Assembly: GCA_964553285.1 (NCBI GenBank)
Contig: CAZKKF010000001.1
Coordinates: 1-64,000 of the forward strand
DNA length: 64,000 nucleotides
Direction of reading: 5' to 3'
Source of the DNA: CAZKKF01 sp964553285
GTDB taxonomy: Bacteria; Patescibacteriota; Minisyncoccia; Phycocordibacterales; Zambryskibacteraceae
Below are positions 54,395-62,745 of this stretch, piece by piece (position 1 is the stretch's first letter; every line of letters starts with the position of its first letter). Under the pieces are notes generated by a model. The model was given only the letters and a program-made list of their open reading frames with translations, made no database searches and was not told the origin of the DNA. Position numbers and translations under genes: made by a program.

Positions 54395-54486
54395 AAAAAC
54401 CACTTTGCAAAACACGCATATTCCGTTGCTACGGAATTGCTCCGCTCGCGCCGCCGCGCTCCGCGAGGTTTTTCAAAGTGGTTTTT
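54395..54486 (+). repeat. Structured repeat between the two transketolase genes
   Basis: AAAAACCACTTTG (54395-54407) and CAAAGTGGTTTTT (54474-54486) form a perfect 13-bp stem. Inside it lie ATTCCGT/ACGGAAT and a GC-rich hairpin with CTCGCG/CGCGAG. The outer stem begins four bases after the first gene's stop. It may be a mobile REP-like element or an RNA that sets the ratio of the two subunits. Confidence 0.75.
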
Positions 54487-54501
54487 GTGTATAGAATATA
54501 G

Positions 54502-55485
54502 ATGATGCAAGAACTCAATCCAAAATTTTTTACAGATGACGTGGAGCAGATTCCCATTCGCCAGGGATTCGGTGAAGGTCTGCTTGCGGCCGCTGAAGCG
54601 GATGAAAGGGTAGTGGGACTTTGCGCCGATCTGACGGAGTCTACAAAGATGAATCTTTTTGCGGATAAGTTTCCGGAAAGATTTGTGCAGATAGGCGTTG
54701 CCGAACAAAATCTCGCCACTGTAGCCTCCGGCATGGCCGCCATGGGCAAGATTCCTTTCATATCTTCTTATGCCATGTTTAGTCCGGGGCGAAACTGGGA
54801 GCAAATCCGCACCACCATTGCCTATAATGACAGGCCGGTAAAAATTGTCGGAAGCCATGCCGGCATTTCCGTAGGTCCAGATGGTGGCACGCACCAGGCC
54901 GTGGAAGACATCGCCATCATGCGCGTTATCCCAAATATGATCGTCCTTTCTCCCTGCGACTCAATAGAGGCCAAAAAGGCGACTATCGCCGCGGCAAAGA
55001 CAGATACTCCTGCATATATTCGTCTGGCTCGCGAGAAAACGCCGGTTATCACGACAGAAGAAACCCCTTTTGAAATTGGCAAAGCGCAGGTTTTCTGGGG
55101 AGAAGGGGAAGCAAATCCTGAGGTGGGAATTATCGCTACCGGCTCGCTTCTTTATAAAGCGCTCCGCGCCGCCAAAGAGCTTGAGGAAGGGGGAATAAAG
55201 GTAAAGCTTTTGAATATGGCCACCATCAAGCCTTTGGACAAGGCGGCTGTCATAGCCCTTGCCAAGGCGGCAAAGCACGGAATTGTCTCTGTAGAAGAGC
55301 ATCAGGTGGCAGGAGGTCTTGGTTCTGCTATTGCCGAAGTTTTGGCGGAAAATCATCCCACCAGGCAGGTTTTCATAGGCGTTCACGATACGTTTGGCCA
55401 GTCCGGTACTCCGGCAGAGCTTATTGCCTACTACAAAATGGACACGCCGGATATTGTTGAGGCCGTAAAGAAGCTCCTGCCCTAA
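54502..55485 (+). CDS. Transketolase, C-terminal subunit
   Basis: The 327-residue half contains the pyrimidine-binding domain (DLTESTKMNLFADKFPERFVQIGVAEQNL, positions about 41-69, with the catalytic Glu in VAEQNL), SSYAMFSPGRNWEQIRTT, GSHAGISVGPDGGTHQAVEDIA (about 119-140), and the transketolase C-terminal fold (GIIATGSLLYKALRAAKEL, VSVEEHQVAGGLGSAIAEVL). With the N-terminal subunit it forms the heterodimeric enzyme usual in CPR and some Firmicutes. The start could be 54502 or 54505. Confidence 0.93.
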   Translation: MMQELNPKFFTDDVEQIPIRQGFGEGLLAAAEADERVVGLCADLTESTKMNLFADKFPERFVQIGVAEQNLATVASGMAAMGKIPFISSYAMFSPGRNWEQIRTTIAYNDRPVKIVGSHAGISVGPDGGTHQAVEDIAIMRVIPNMIVLSPCDSIEAKKATIAAAKTDTPAYIRLAREKTPVITTEETPFEIGKAQVFWGEGEANPEVGIIATGSLLYKALRAAKELEEGGIKVKLLNMATIKPLDKAAVIALAKAAKHGIVSVEEHQVAGGLGSAIAEVLAENHPTRQVFIGVHDTFGQSGTPAELIAYYKMDTPDIVEAVKKLLP

Positions 55486-55508
55486 ATACACAGGCAAGGC
55501 CTGTGTAT
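55486..55508 (+). repeat. Hairpin, exact reverse complement of the one at 57898-57920
   Basis: ATACACAGGC pairs with GCCTGTGTAT around AAG, starting at the base after the transketolase stop. The same 23-mer occurs in reverse complement after the surface-protein gene, so the pair flanks that gene. Confidence 0.85.
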
Positions 55509-55526
55509 GGGAGAGGTGTGGATAAC

Positions 55527-55557
55527 NNNNNNNNNNCCCAAAAGCGGGGGGGGGGGG
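55527..55557. other. Assembly gap (10 N) and G12 homopolymer
   Basis: Ten N (55527-55536) are followed closely by twelve G (55546-55557). The flanks do not overlap, so real sequence may be missing. The G run may have caused the assembly break, or its length may vary in the population. Confidence 0.85.
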
Positions 55558-55599
55558 TATTATTTAGGGAAGCTTAATAATATTTTGGCTTTAATCTAA

Positions 55600-57804
55600 A
55601 TGAAAAAATACATTCTGGGGCTCGGTTTGGCGGTGATTATTTCCGTGGCACCCGCGAGCGCTATAGCTCAAAGTACAACCATAGTAGAGCTTCAAAACCA
55701 GATACGTATATTGACCGAGCGGCTTCAATCCCTGATAGCCCAGCAGTCGGGAGTATCGGTAATGCCTTCGCCAACCACACCGATGGGAATGCCGGCCGCT
55801 TCCTCTGCAGGCAACAGCCAAAACTCTTCAGGCAAATTCAGGGTCGGAGAGGTTGTGAGAGCAGATACAAATATATCGGTGAGATCAAGTCCTGCTGTCA
55901 TTGATGGTATCGTTCAACTTGCCGGAGGCCAGTATTACGGAAGTAGCAATAAATTAGGTGTTCAGCCCAGCGGTGCGCAGGGACGCGTTGTGGACGGACC
56001 ATTTTACAGCTCGATGCAAACCGATACCTATGTTTGGTGGAAGATTGATTATGACAATGGCGTAGACGGTTATAGCGCTGAAGACTTTCTTTCCAGGGTA
56101 GAGGGTGGTCTGAATCCGATAACAAACACGCAGGCACGGGTTGATATAAAAGCAAACGGTCTCGACAAAATCACAAACTTTGATCCCAGTACCACGCTTA
56201 CCATCTCATGGACTGCAAGTCCGGAAATAAGGGCTTGCGAACTTACGGGAGTCGGCGTTAATACGACTAATGTTAACGGACCAAGCACCATGTCTTCCGG
56301 AGTCAGCGCCCAAACCGGCAATGTCTTGACTCATCAGCCTGGAAGCGCCTGGTACCCAAGGCCGCTACCTGGCTATACCGCCGTCTATGGTATATCTTGC
56401 GAGAGATATGACGCTCGCGGATCCCTCATTCAAGGCGCAGCTGTCAGAGACACTGTGGAAGTTACCATTGCTTCCGCGGTGACGCCGCCGGTGGATGAAC
56501 GACGCCCAACCATCAGGTCGTCTGCTACCAGTGTCAAGTCCGGTGAGCAGTTCACTCTGTATTTAGGCAAGTATCCCGCAAACGCTTCCTCGTGGACATT
56601 GAGCCATAACTGTCCGTCAGGGTTTGTTATAAGTCAAAAGGGCGGAAGCAGTTGTAGTAGCGGTAGTCAGAGAGAAGAAGATGTAGTTACCCTTACTAGA
56701 AACGTTTCTCCTAATGTTAATCATGAGTGGCCAATAACAATCACCAACAACTCCGGCACCTCGCAAACTATTGTGTACTGGTTTAATGCTTTTGACGCGA
56801 ATGGTCGTGGTTTAGGTGGTGTTACCGAATCGGTTTCTGTTGACCCAGTCTCTATACCTGTCCCATCAACCGCCACTCTTTCTGCCTCTCCGAGTATCAT
56901 CACGGCCGGGCAAACGTCTGTTCTTATGCCGAATGCCTCGGGTGTGCTTGCATGTAGTATGTCCGCGGATACGGGGGAGATGATGTCTTTTGGAGGTCTT
57001 GGCGTGCCGATAACGGTCAAACCAACCCGCACCACGACCTATACCCTGAACTGTTACAAGATAAATACTGCAAGCGATGTCGTTTCGGCGAGAACCACAG
57101 TTACTGTCCAGCCGGTCACAACCACGCCAAATGCTCCTATGGTTACACTCTCCGTTAGTCCAAATACAATAACCCCCGGGCAATCCGCTACTGTCGCTTG
57201 GTCTTCCACCAACGCCACAAGCTGTAGGATGAAGCTAAGCACGGGGTGGGATTTTGCAGAGCCTCTCTCGGGTTCCTACTCGGTTTCTCCGACACAGGAT
57301 GTAACATACACCATGACCTGTGCGAACTCAGCCGGTCTGTCATCCAGTGACACTGCATCATTGAAAGTAACCCAAACGACCCCCTCAATCCCGCCCCCTA
57401 CTGTTATTCCTCCGGCGGGACAGCCTGTCGTCAACTTCTCGGCCAGTTCGCTGTCTGTTCCCGCGGCAAGCGCCCTGACTCTGACACTTGATGCGAGAAA
57501 CGTTGGATATTGTCTATGGCCTTATGCCGCAAGCGGACCTTACAGAGTAAGTACGTTCCCGGTATCCATGACCATTTATCCGACCCAGACCACCACTTAC
57601 CACGCTCGATGCTTTGACAAAGCCGACAAAGAGGTGGCCACAAGAAACGTTACCGTAACTGTCCAATCTGTTAAACCTCCATTTGTACCGCCCACCGTGC
57701 CGCCCGGAGGAGAAGAGGAAGAAATCAACCAGTTCCTGGAGGCAAGCGCATACCAGGGTCTTCAGGCTCTGCTCCTGCAACTCTCAAGAATGCTCGGCAA
57801 CTAA
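55600..57804 (+). CDS. Secreted surface protein with SH3-like and Ig-like domains
   Basis: The 734-residue protein has a signal peptide (about residues 1-23, SAIAQ) and a short coiled coil (VELQNQIRILTERLQSLIAQQ; first 20 residues from position 28). An SH3-like module follows (about 80-165, VGEVVRADTNISVRSSP ... WWKIDYDNGVDGYSAEDFL). Then come at least four Ig-like beta domains with paired Cys and the recurring TTYTLNC / VTYTMTC / TTYHARC endings. The C-terminus is Pro-rich plus an amphipathic helix. No PG_binding_1 domain is seen, so the SH3-like part may attach it to the wall. It is flanked by inverted 23-bp hairpins and an assembly gap. Confidence 0.78.
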   Translation: MKKYILGLGLAVIISVAPASAIAQSTTIVELQNQIRILTERLQSLIAQQSGVSVMPSPTTPMGMPAASSAGNSQNSSGKFRVGEVVRADTNISVRSSPAVIDGIVQLAGGQYYGSSNKLGVQPSGAQGRVVDGPFYSSMQTDTYVWWKIDYDNGVDGYSAEDFLSRVEGGLNPITNTQARVDIKANGLDKITNFDPSTTLTISWTASPEIRACELTGVGVNTTNVNGPSTMSSGVSAQTGNVLTHQPGSAWYPRPLPGYTAVYGISCERYDARGSLIQGAAVRDTVEVTIASAVTPPVDERRPTIRSSATSVKSGEQFTLYLGKYPANASSWTLSHNCPSGFVISQKGGSSCSSGSQREEDVVTLTRNVSPNVNHEWPITITNNSGTSQTIVYWFNAFDANGRGLGGVTESVSVDPVSIPVPSTATLSASPSIITAGQTSVLMPNASGVLACSMSADTGEMMSFGGLGVPITVKPTRTTTYTLNCYKINTASDVVSARTTVTVQPVTTTPNAPMVTLSVSPNTITPGQSATVAWSSTNATSCRMKLSTGWDFAEPLSGSYSVSPTQDVTYTMTCANSAGLSSSDTASLKVTQTTPSIPPPTVIPPAGQPVVNFSASSLSVPAASALTLTLDARNVGYCLWPYAASGPYRVSTFPVSMTIYPTQTTTYHARCFDKADKEVATRNVTVTVQSVKPPFVPPTVPPGGEEEEINQFLEASAYQGLQALLLQLSRMLGN

Positions 57805-57840
57805 AGCTCTTTGCCGCCGGCACCAAGCCCTTGTTCGCAC

Positions 57841-57873
57841 CAAACACACCCGATGGCAAATCGGGTGTGTTTG
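57841..57873 (+). terminator. Probable terminator of the surface-protein gene
   Basis: A perfect 14-bp stem pairs CAAACACACCCGAT with ATCGGGTGTGTTTG around a five-base loop. The following bases are TGTGTAT, so the U tract is weak. Confidence 0.65.
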
Positions 57874-57897
57874 TGTGTATATATGAAACCTTCGCAA

Positions 57898-57920
57898 ATA
57901 CACAGGCCTTGCCTGTGTAT
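57898..57920 (+). repeat. Hairpin, exact reverse complement of the one at 55486-55508
   Basis: ATACACAGGC pairs with GCCTGTGTAT around CTT. It lies between the surface-protein terminator and the promoter of the next gene. Confidence 0.85.
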
Positions 57921-57978
57921 GAGGGCGGGATATATGAAATATCTTTGTTCCAGGTATAATGTATGTACCAAAAATATT

Positions 57979-58269
57979 ATGGAAGGGCCAAGGCAATACG
58001 AAGATTTTTCCGATAGAGAAACTGTTCCCGAAATAGCCGGCAAGGTGAGAGGGGAGATGTATGCCGAGCTTCTGGACGAGATGGTGTCCGGAATGGAAGA
58101 GGGCGGCGATATAAAGCCCATAGCAAGCCCCGGCGAAATAGAGGCCCTGGAGGCGGGCGAGAAGATAGACAGGACACCCTACCTTTCCGATGTCTTGGCG
58201 CGGCTCGCCGCAGAAAAAGATCTAAGCGAGGACGAAAGAGAAGAGCTTGAGGGGCTGATATTCAACTAA
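57979..58269 (+). CDS. Small acidic protein of unknown function
   Basis: The 96-residue protein is acidic and mostly helical (EIAGKVRGEMYAELLDEMV, EIEALEAGEKIDRTPYLSDV, KDLSEDEREELEGLIFN). No family is recognised. TATAAT (57955-57960) lies 18 bases before the ATG. Its stop overlaps the stop of the convergent pfkB-type gene by four bases. Confidence 0.55.
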   Translation: MEGPRQYEDFSDRETVPEIAGKVRGEMYAELLDEMVSGMEEGGDIKPIASPGEIEALEAGEKIDRTPYLSDVLARLAAEKDLSEDEREELEGLIFN

Positions 58270-59267
58270 AGAGCCTTTAGTGCGTACTCGGCCGGAGCTT
58301 CTTTTATAAAGCGCTCTACCTCTCCTCTTGGAAGCAGTCCCTCTTGTGCGCCGATTTTGCCCACCACGGACATGGAGTTAATTGGCCCCCAAAGCAAAGC
58401 TTCTTCAAATGTTTTTCCAAGTGCGAGGGCGCTTGCAACAGTTGAGGAGAAAGCATCTCCCGCGCCTGTTCTTTCAAAGGCGGGCTCTTTTTCAGGATAA
58501 ACAGGCACAAACCACATTTTCTCTCCGTCATAAGCGTATGCTCCCTTGGGGCCGTCTGTGACCACGACAAGCCTTGGGCCCAAAACGTGCATCTGTGTCA
58601 GAAGCTCTTTGTGGGACACTTTTTCCTTAAGGCCAAGTATCAGATGCGCTTCTTCGGTGTTGCAGAATATTATTTCTGATCTCTTGTATATACGGCTTAG
58701 CCTTTCCTTGCCAAGCTTCATTTGGAAAGTGCCCGGCTGGAAAGCCAGTTTTATTTCCTGCTCTTTTTCAAGCCAGTCCGCTATCTCGTCGTGAAAATCC
58801 GCCGATGTTTCTCCCAGAGAAGACAGGTACACCCACTTTGGGGAGACTTTGGGCAGGGAGTAGGGGAAGACTTCGTGCTTGATGAGTATGGTGCGCTCGT
58901 TTTCATACCAGAGCACATAGTGGTAATTGGTCTTTACTCCTTTGTGTACTTTGACATACGAAGTGTCAACTCTGCCTTTCTTCAGGGAGTCAATACATGC
59001 TTGTCCGTCATGGTCATTGCCCAGGTTTGTGATAATTGACGAAGAAAGGCCCAGGCGCGCGGCGGATACTGCGGCATTGGGGCTGTTGCCCACGGCAGGC
59101 ACTATGGTTACGTCCTCAAACGGCACTTTGTCGCCAAACCTAAAACCCAAAATGCAATTTGTTCTGTCCACACTGCAGGTAACTTCGGCATCTTTGATGC
59201 GAATGAAAGCGTCTATCGTAATATCTCCTATGGCTAGAAAATCGGGCTCTTTTTTGAATAAGTTCAT
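58266..59267 (-). CDS. PfkB-family carbohydrate kinase
   Basis: PfkB kinases phosphorylate sugars or nucleosides with ATP. The 333-residue protein has AVGNSPNAAVSAARLGLSSSIITNLGNDHDG (positions about 54-84), the first family pattern, and the catalytic site FERTGAGDAFSSTVASALALG with the base Asp in GAGDAF (about residue 268). The substrate is open: ribokinase, fructokinase and phosphofructokinase members look alike. It lies among sugar-phosphate genes but on the opposite strand. Confidence 0.9.
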   Translation of the reverse strand: MNLFKKEPDFLAIGDITIDAFIRIKDAEVTCSVDRTNCILGFRFGDKVPFEDVTIVPAVGNSPNAAVSAARLGLSSSIITNLGNDHDGQACIDSLKKGRVDTSYVKVHKGVKTNYHYVLWYENERTILIKHEVFPYSLPKVSPKWVYLSSLGETSADFHDEIADWLEKEQEIKLAFQPGTFQMKLGKERLSRIYKRSEIIFCNTEEAHLILGLKEKVSHKELLTQMHVLGPRLVVVTDGPKGAYAYDGEKMWFVPVYPEKEPAFERTGAGDAFSSTVASALALGKTFEEALLWGPINSMSVVGKIGAQEGLLPRGEVERFIKEAPAEYALKAL

Positions 59268-59329
59268 ATCTCAATTATAGACTGGGGCGGGCATAAGTCC
59301 AAAAAAGTTGTCATGGTATAATCCAGTGC

Positions 59330-60217
59330 ATGACATACCGAGAGATAATCCAAAGAGCAAAAGACGAGGGCCGTGCTATAGGGCACTTTAATTTTTCAAA
59401 TCTGGAAGGTTTGCAGGCTGTTATTTCCGCCGCAGAGAAGGCGAGCGTGCCTGTCATTGTCGGAGTATCGGAAGGCGAGAGAGATCACATGGGAGAAGAT
59501 CAGGTGGTGGCACTGGTTGAGAGCCTGCGCAAGAGCGCCTCTGTGCCTATATTTCTCAACGCCGACCACACCTATTCGCTTGAGAGAGCCAAGAGAGTGG
59601 TTGATCTGGGTTTTGACTCAGTGGTGGTTGACGGCTCTAAGATGACATTTGAAGAGAATGTGGCTTTTGCAAAAGAGGTGGTGGAATATGCCGCCCAAAA
59701 AAAACCTCAAATGATAATTGAGGGTGAGATAGGCTTTATAGGCGCCTCGTCAAAGATATTGGATGAAATACCGGAGGGTGCGGCGGTGGAAGAAGACATG
59801 CTCACCACTCCCGAACAGGCCAGAGATTTTACGGAGAAAACAGGCGTACACATGCTTGCGCCGGCGGTGGGCACTATACACGGCATGGTGCGCAGTCTGC
59901 CGAATCCGAGAATAAGGTTTGAAAGAGTGAGAGAAATATCTCAGGCTTCTGGTCTTCCGCTGGTGCTTCATGGCGGCTCCGGCTCAAACAAAGAAGACAT
60001 GGCCAAGGCCATTTTGGCCGGTGTCTCGGTGGTGCACATAAATACCGAGCTTCGCCTGGCTATGAAGAGAGGCATTACCGACTTTCTGTCGGATCACCCG
60101 GAGGAGATAGCTCCTTACAAATATATGCGAAGCGGAATGCAGGAAATGGAAAAAGTGGCGGCGGAATATCTCAAGCTTTTTTCCGACCCGCAAGCCTTTT
60201 TGTCCACCCGGCAATAA
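59330..60217 (+). CDS. Class II fructose/tagatose-bisphosphate aldolase
   Basis: Class II aldolases cleave fructose 1,6-bisphosphate using zinc. The 295-residue protein has the catalytic Asp and first zinc His in LNADHTYSL (about residue 81), EGEIGFIGASSK, the zinc His residues in AVGTIHGM and LVLHGGSGSN, and VHINTELRLA. TATAAT (59317-59322) ends seven bases before ATG, giving a leaderless mRNA. Fructose- and tagatose-specific members are not separable by eye. The oxidase gene follows after two bases. Confidence 0.92.
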   Translation: MTYREIIQRAKDEGRAIGHFNFSNLEGLQAVISAAEKASVPVIVGVSEGERDHMGEDQVVALVESLRKSASVPIFLNADHTYSLERAKRVVDLGFDSVVVDGSKMTFEENVAFAKEVVEYAAQKKPQMIIEGEIGFIGASSKILDEIPEGAAVEEDMLTTPEQARDFTEKTGVHMLAPAVGTIHGMVRSLPNPRIRFERVREISQASGLPLVLHGGSGSNKEDMAKAILAGVSVVHINTELRLAMKRGITDFLSDHPEEIAPYKYMRSGMQEMEKVAAEYLKLFSDPQAFLSTRQ

Positions 60218-60219
60218 AC

Positions 60220-61869
60220 ATGGACGACACTTCCATACAGGATATAAAAAAGTTTTTCAAAGGCGAGGTGCGCTCCGACAGCGATACGCTGAGTAAGTTT
60301 TCCAAGGACGCGAGCTTGTTTACCGTAAGCCCCAGCGTGGTCCTGTCGCCAAAAGACGCCAATGACATAGCCTCTGTGGTGCGGTTTGCGGCGGAGAAAA
60401 AGAGAGGCGGCGCGGACGGTATGTCTATAACTGTCCGCGCCGCAGGCTCGTGCATGTCCGGCGGCTCTTTGAACGACTCTATCATTTTGGACACCACATC
60501 CCACATGCAGGGCGTGCTCGGCTTTTCCAGGCAGTCTGCGGAGGTATTGCCCGGCACTTTCTACAGGGATTTTGAAAAGGCCACTTTGGAGAAGGGTTTG
60601 CTCTTGCCATGCTTCACTGCCTCAAAAAACCTGTGTGCAATAGGCGGCATGATAGGCAACAACTCCGCCGGAGAAAAAACTCTAAGTTACGGCAAGATGG
60701 AGGATTTTGTGGAAGAGCTTAATGTGGTTTTTGCCGATGGAAAGGAGAGGGTAGTGCGGCCCCTCAATGAAAAAGAGCTTGCAGAAAAGAAAGGCCTTCA
60801 GGATTTTGAAGGCGAAGTGTACAGAAAGCTTGATGATTTGATTGTAGGCAACCGGAGTTTGATTGATTCAGAGAAGCCAAATGTCTCCAAAAACTCCGCC
60901 GGATATTATTTGTGGAACGTGAAGCATGACGGGCTTTTTGATTTGTGCAAATTGCTCACCGGCGCCCAGGGTACATTGGGCATTGTGACCAAGGCCAAGA
61001 TCAAGCTTGTCAAAACAAAGCCTCACTCTGCCTTGGTGGTGATGTTTATGCCGAATATTGAGCGGCTTGGTGAAGTGGTAAACAGCTTCCTTTCTTTCAA
61101 TCCGGAAACTCTTGAGTCTTATGACGACAGCACTCTCAAGCTTGCATTGCGGTTCCTGCCCGAGCTTGCAAGAGGCATGAAGGCAAGTAATTTCCTCAAA
61201 CTGGGCCTGTCTTTCCTGCCTGAGCTCGGCATGGCTCTGAAGAGCGGCCTGCCGAAGTTTGTGCTCATTGCGGAGTTTACCGGAGAGAGCAGTACGGATG
61301 CCTTGGACAAAGCAAAAGAGGCGAGGGATAGCATGACGGGCTACGGATATGCAATGCGAATCGCAGAAAGCGAGGTCGAAGCGGAAAAATACTGGACGGT
61401 GCGAAGAGAGAGCTTCAACCTCCTGCGCAAGCATGTGCGCGGCCGCCGCACCGCGCCTTTTATAGACGACGTGGTGGTAAAGCCCGACCACCTGCCGGAG
61501 TTTCTCCCGCGTTTAAGAAAAATACTCGATGAGGCAAGGCTTCTATACACCATCGCGGGTCACGCTGGAGACGGCAATTTTCATGTCATTCCTCTTATGG
61601 ATATGACAGACGAGCGCAACAAAGATCTCATCATAGACATATCGGAAAAAGTCTATTCGCTGGTAGGGGGGTACCGGGGTTCCATTACCGCCGAGCACAA
61701 TGACGGCATCATCAGGACTCCGTTCCTTGGCAAGATGTATTCTCCGGAGATGCTCAATCTCTTCAAAAAAACAAAAGACATTTTTGATCCATTGGGCATA
61801 TTTAATCCGGGCAAGAAGGTTCCAAGCGGGGGGAAGGGCACTTTTGAGTATATCAAGAGCCATATATAA
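60220..61869 (+). CDS. FAD-linked oxidase / D-lactate-glycolate dehydrogenase family
   Basis: The 549-residue protein has an FAD_binding_4 (PCMH) domain in the first 220 residues: ITVRAAGSCMSGGSLNDSI, VLPGTFYRDFEKATLEKGLLLPC (positions about 109-131), and IGGMIGNNSAGEKTLSYGKMEDFV (about 143-166). The C-terminal FAD-oxidase domain ends with IAGHAGDGNFHVIPLMD, ITAEHNDGIIRTPFL and IFDPLGIFNPGKK. It has no Fe-S domain. Members oxidise 2-hydroxy acids such as D-lactate or glycolate. Here D-lactate is a plausible fermentation product or substrate. It is probably co-transcribed with the aldolase. Confidence 0.9.
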   Translation: MDDTSIQDIKKFFKGEVRSDSDTLSKFSKDASLFTVSPSVVLSPKDANDIASVVRFAAEKKRGGADGMSITVRAAGSCMSGGSLNDSIILDTTSHMQGVLGFSRQSAEVLPGTFYRDFEKATLEKGLLLPCFTASKNLCAIGGMIGNNSAGEKTLSYGKMEDFVEELNVVFADGKERVVRPLNEKELAEKKGLQDFEGEVYRKLDDLIVGNRSLIDSEKPNVSKNSAGYYLWNVKHDGLFDLCKLLTGAQGTLGIVTKAKIKLVKTKPHSALVVMFMPNIERLGEVVNSFLSFNPETLESYDDSTLKLALRFLPELARGMKASNFLKLGLSFLPELGMALKSGLPKFVLIAEFTGESSTDALDKAKEARDSMTGYGYAMRIAESEVEAEKYWTVRRESFNLLRKHVRGRRTAPFIDDVVVKPDHLPEFLPRLRKILDEARLLYTIAGHAGDGNFHVIPLMDMTDERNKDLIIDISEKVYSLVGGYRGSITAEHNDGIIRTPFLGKMYSPEMLNLFKKTKDIFDPLGIFNPGKKVPSGGKGTFEYIKSHI

Positions 61870-61981
61870 AATGGCTCTGCTCGGCCCTATTTTCTGGTTT
61901 ACGGCCGCAAAAGCCGGCCTGTAATTGACTTTTGGGGTGAAATATGATAGTATTAGGGGATAGGGCCTTTACGGGCCCTCA

Positions 61982-62009
61982 TTGATTTTTTATACAACAA
62001 GGTTATACT
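61982..62009 (+). promoter_or_regulatory. Promoter of the bL25 gene
   Basis: TTGATT (61982-61987), a 16-base spacer and TATACT (62004-62009) end eight bases before the ATG, so this mRNA would be leaderless. A second possible promoter upstream (TTGACT about 61925, TAGTAT about 61948) would make a leader containing an AGGGCC/GGGCCCT hairpin. Confidence 0.65.
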
Positions 62010-62017
62010 GTCCAACC

Positions 62018-62674
62018 ATGCTTAAGTTGAGCGCCAAAATAAGAGATCCCAAGGCATCCCTCGTTACCCTCAGAGCGGAGGGCCTTATGCCTGCTGTTTA
62101 CTACGGCAAAAAGACCGAGTCCACTCCCATATCCATATCGCAAAAAGAATTTACCAAGCTTTTTGAGCAGGCCGGAGAATCCACTGTTATCTCCATGAAT
62201 GCAGACGGTACAGAGGTGGAGGTGCTTATACACGAAGTTGACCATGACCCCGTTACGGGAGAGTTGAGGCACGCAGATTTCTACGCCTTTGAAAAGGGAC
62301 ACAAGCTTACCGTGCAGGTACCTATAGAGTTCGAAGGAGTGTCCGCCGCCGCAAAGGCCGGTGCGCAGATAGTGAAGGTTATGCACGAGGTTGAGGTTGA
62401 AGCTCTTCCCAAGGATTTGCCGCATGCTGTTGTGGTGGACCTTTCAAGGCTTGAGAAGGTTGGCGACCATGTTACCGTGGCCGACGTGTCTTTGCCTGCG
62501 GGAGTTTCCATCATCGCATCGCCTGAAGACGTCATCGTGTCTGCCTCACAGCCCCACGAAGAAAAAGAAGAAGAGGCCGCTCCTGTTGATCTCTCCGCTA
62601 TTGAGGTTGAGAAGAAAGGCAAGCAGGATGAAGCCGGAGAAGAATCTTCCGGAGGAAACTCTTCCGAATCATAA
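62018..62674 (+). CDS. rplY: 50S ribosomal protein bL25, CTC form
   Basis: bL25 binds 5S rRNA. The 218-residue protein has the L25 domain (LKLSAKIRDPKASLVTLRAEGLMPAVYYG as residues 2-30; EVLIHEVDHDPVTGELRHADFYA near 68-90) and the TL5/CTC beta domain (LTVQVPIEFEG ... VGDHVTVADVSLPAGVSIIASPEDVIV, about 147-173). An acidic Glu/Lys/Ser tail follows. I chose the start at 62018 because the family begins there and the promoter ends at 62009. Confidence 0.95.
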   Translation: MLKLSAKIRDPKASLVTLRAEGLMPAVYYGKKTESTPISISQKEFTKLFEQAGESTVISMNADGTEVEVLIHEVDHDPVTGELRHADFYAFEKGHKLTVQVPIEFEGVSAAAKAGAQIVKVMHEVEVEALPKDLPHAVVVDLSRLEKVGDHVTVADVSLPAGVSIIASPEDVIVSASQPHEEKEEEAAPVDLSAIEVEKKGKQDEAGEESSGGNSSES

Positions 62675-62690
62675 AAATACTCTCATAAAG

Positions 62691-62710
62691 CCGCCCAACA
62701 GGGCGGTTTT
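62691..62710 (+). terminator. bL25 terminator
   Basis: CCGCCC (62691-62696) pairs with GGGCGG (62701-62706) around AACA, followed by TTTT. Confidence 0.8.
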
Positions 62711-62745
62711 ATACAGGGCTTCTTTGTTTTGGTATAATAAACTTT

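Noticed and set aside
54502..55485. Transketolase C-terminal gene read as 1-deoxyxylulose-5-phosphate synthase
   Set aside because: The preceding gene supplies the thiamine-phosphate half with transketolase motifs, and the pair matches split transketolase in length and order.
57811..57978. Longer form of the 96-residue acidic protein
   Set aside because: The extension crosses the terminator hairpin, the 23-bp repeat and the TATAAT at 57955, and its residues are rich in Cys/His/Pro without any family pattern.
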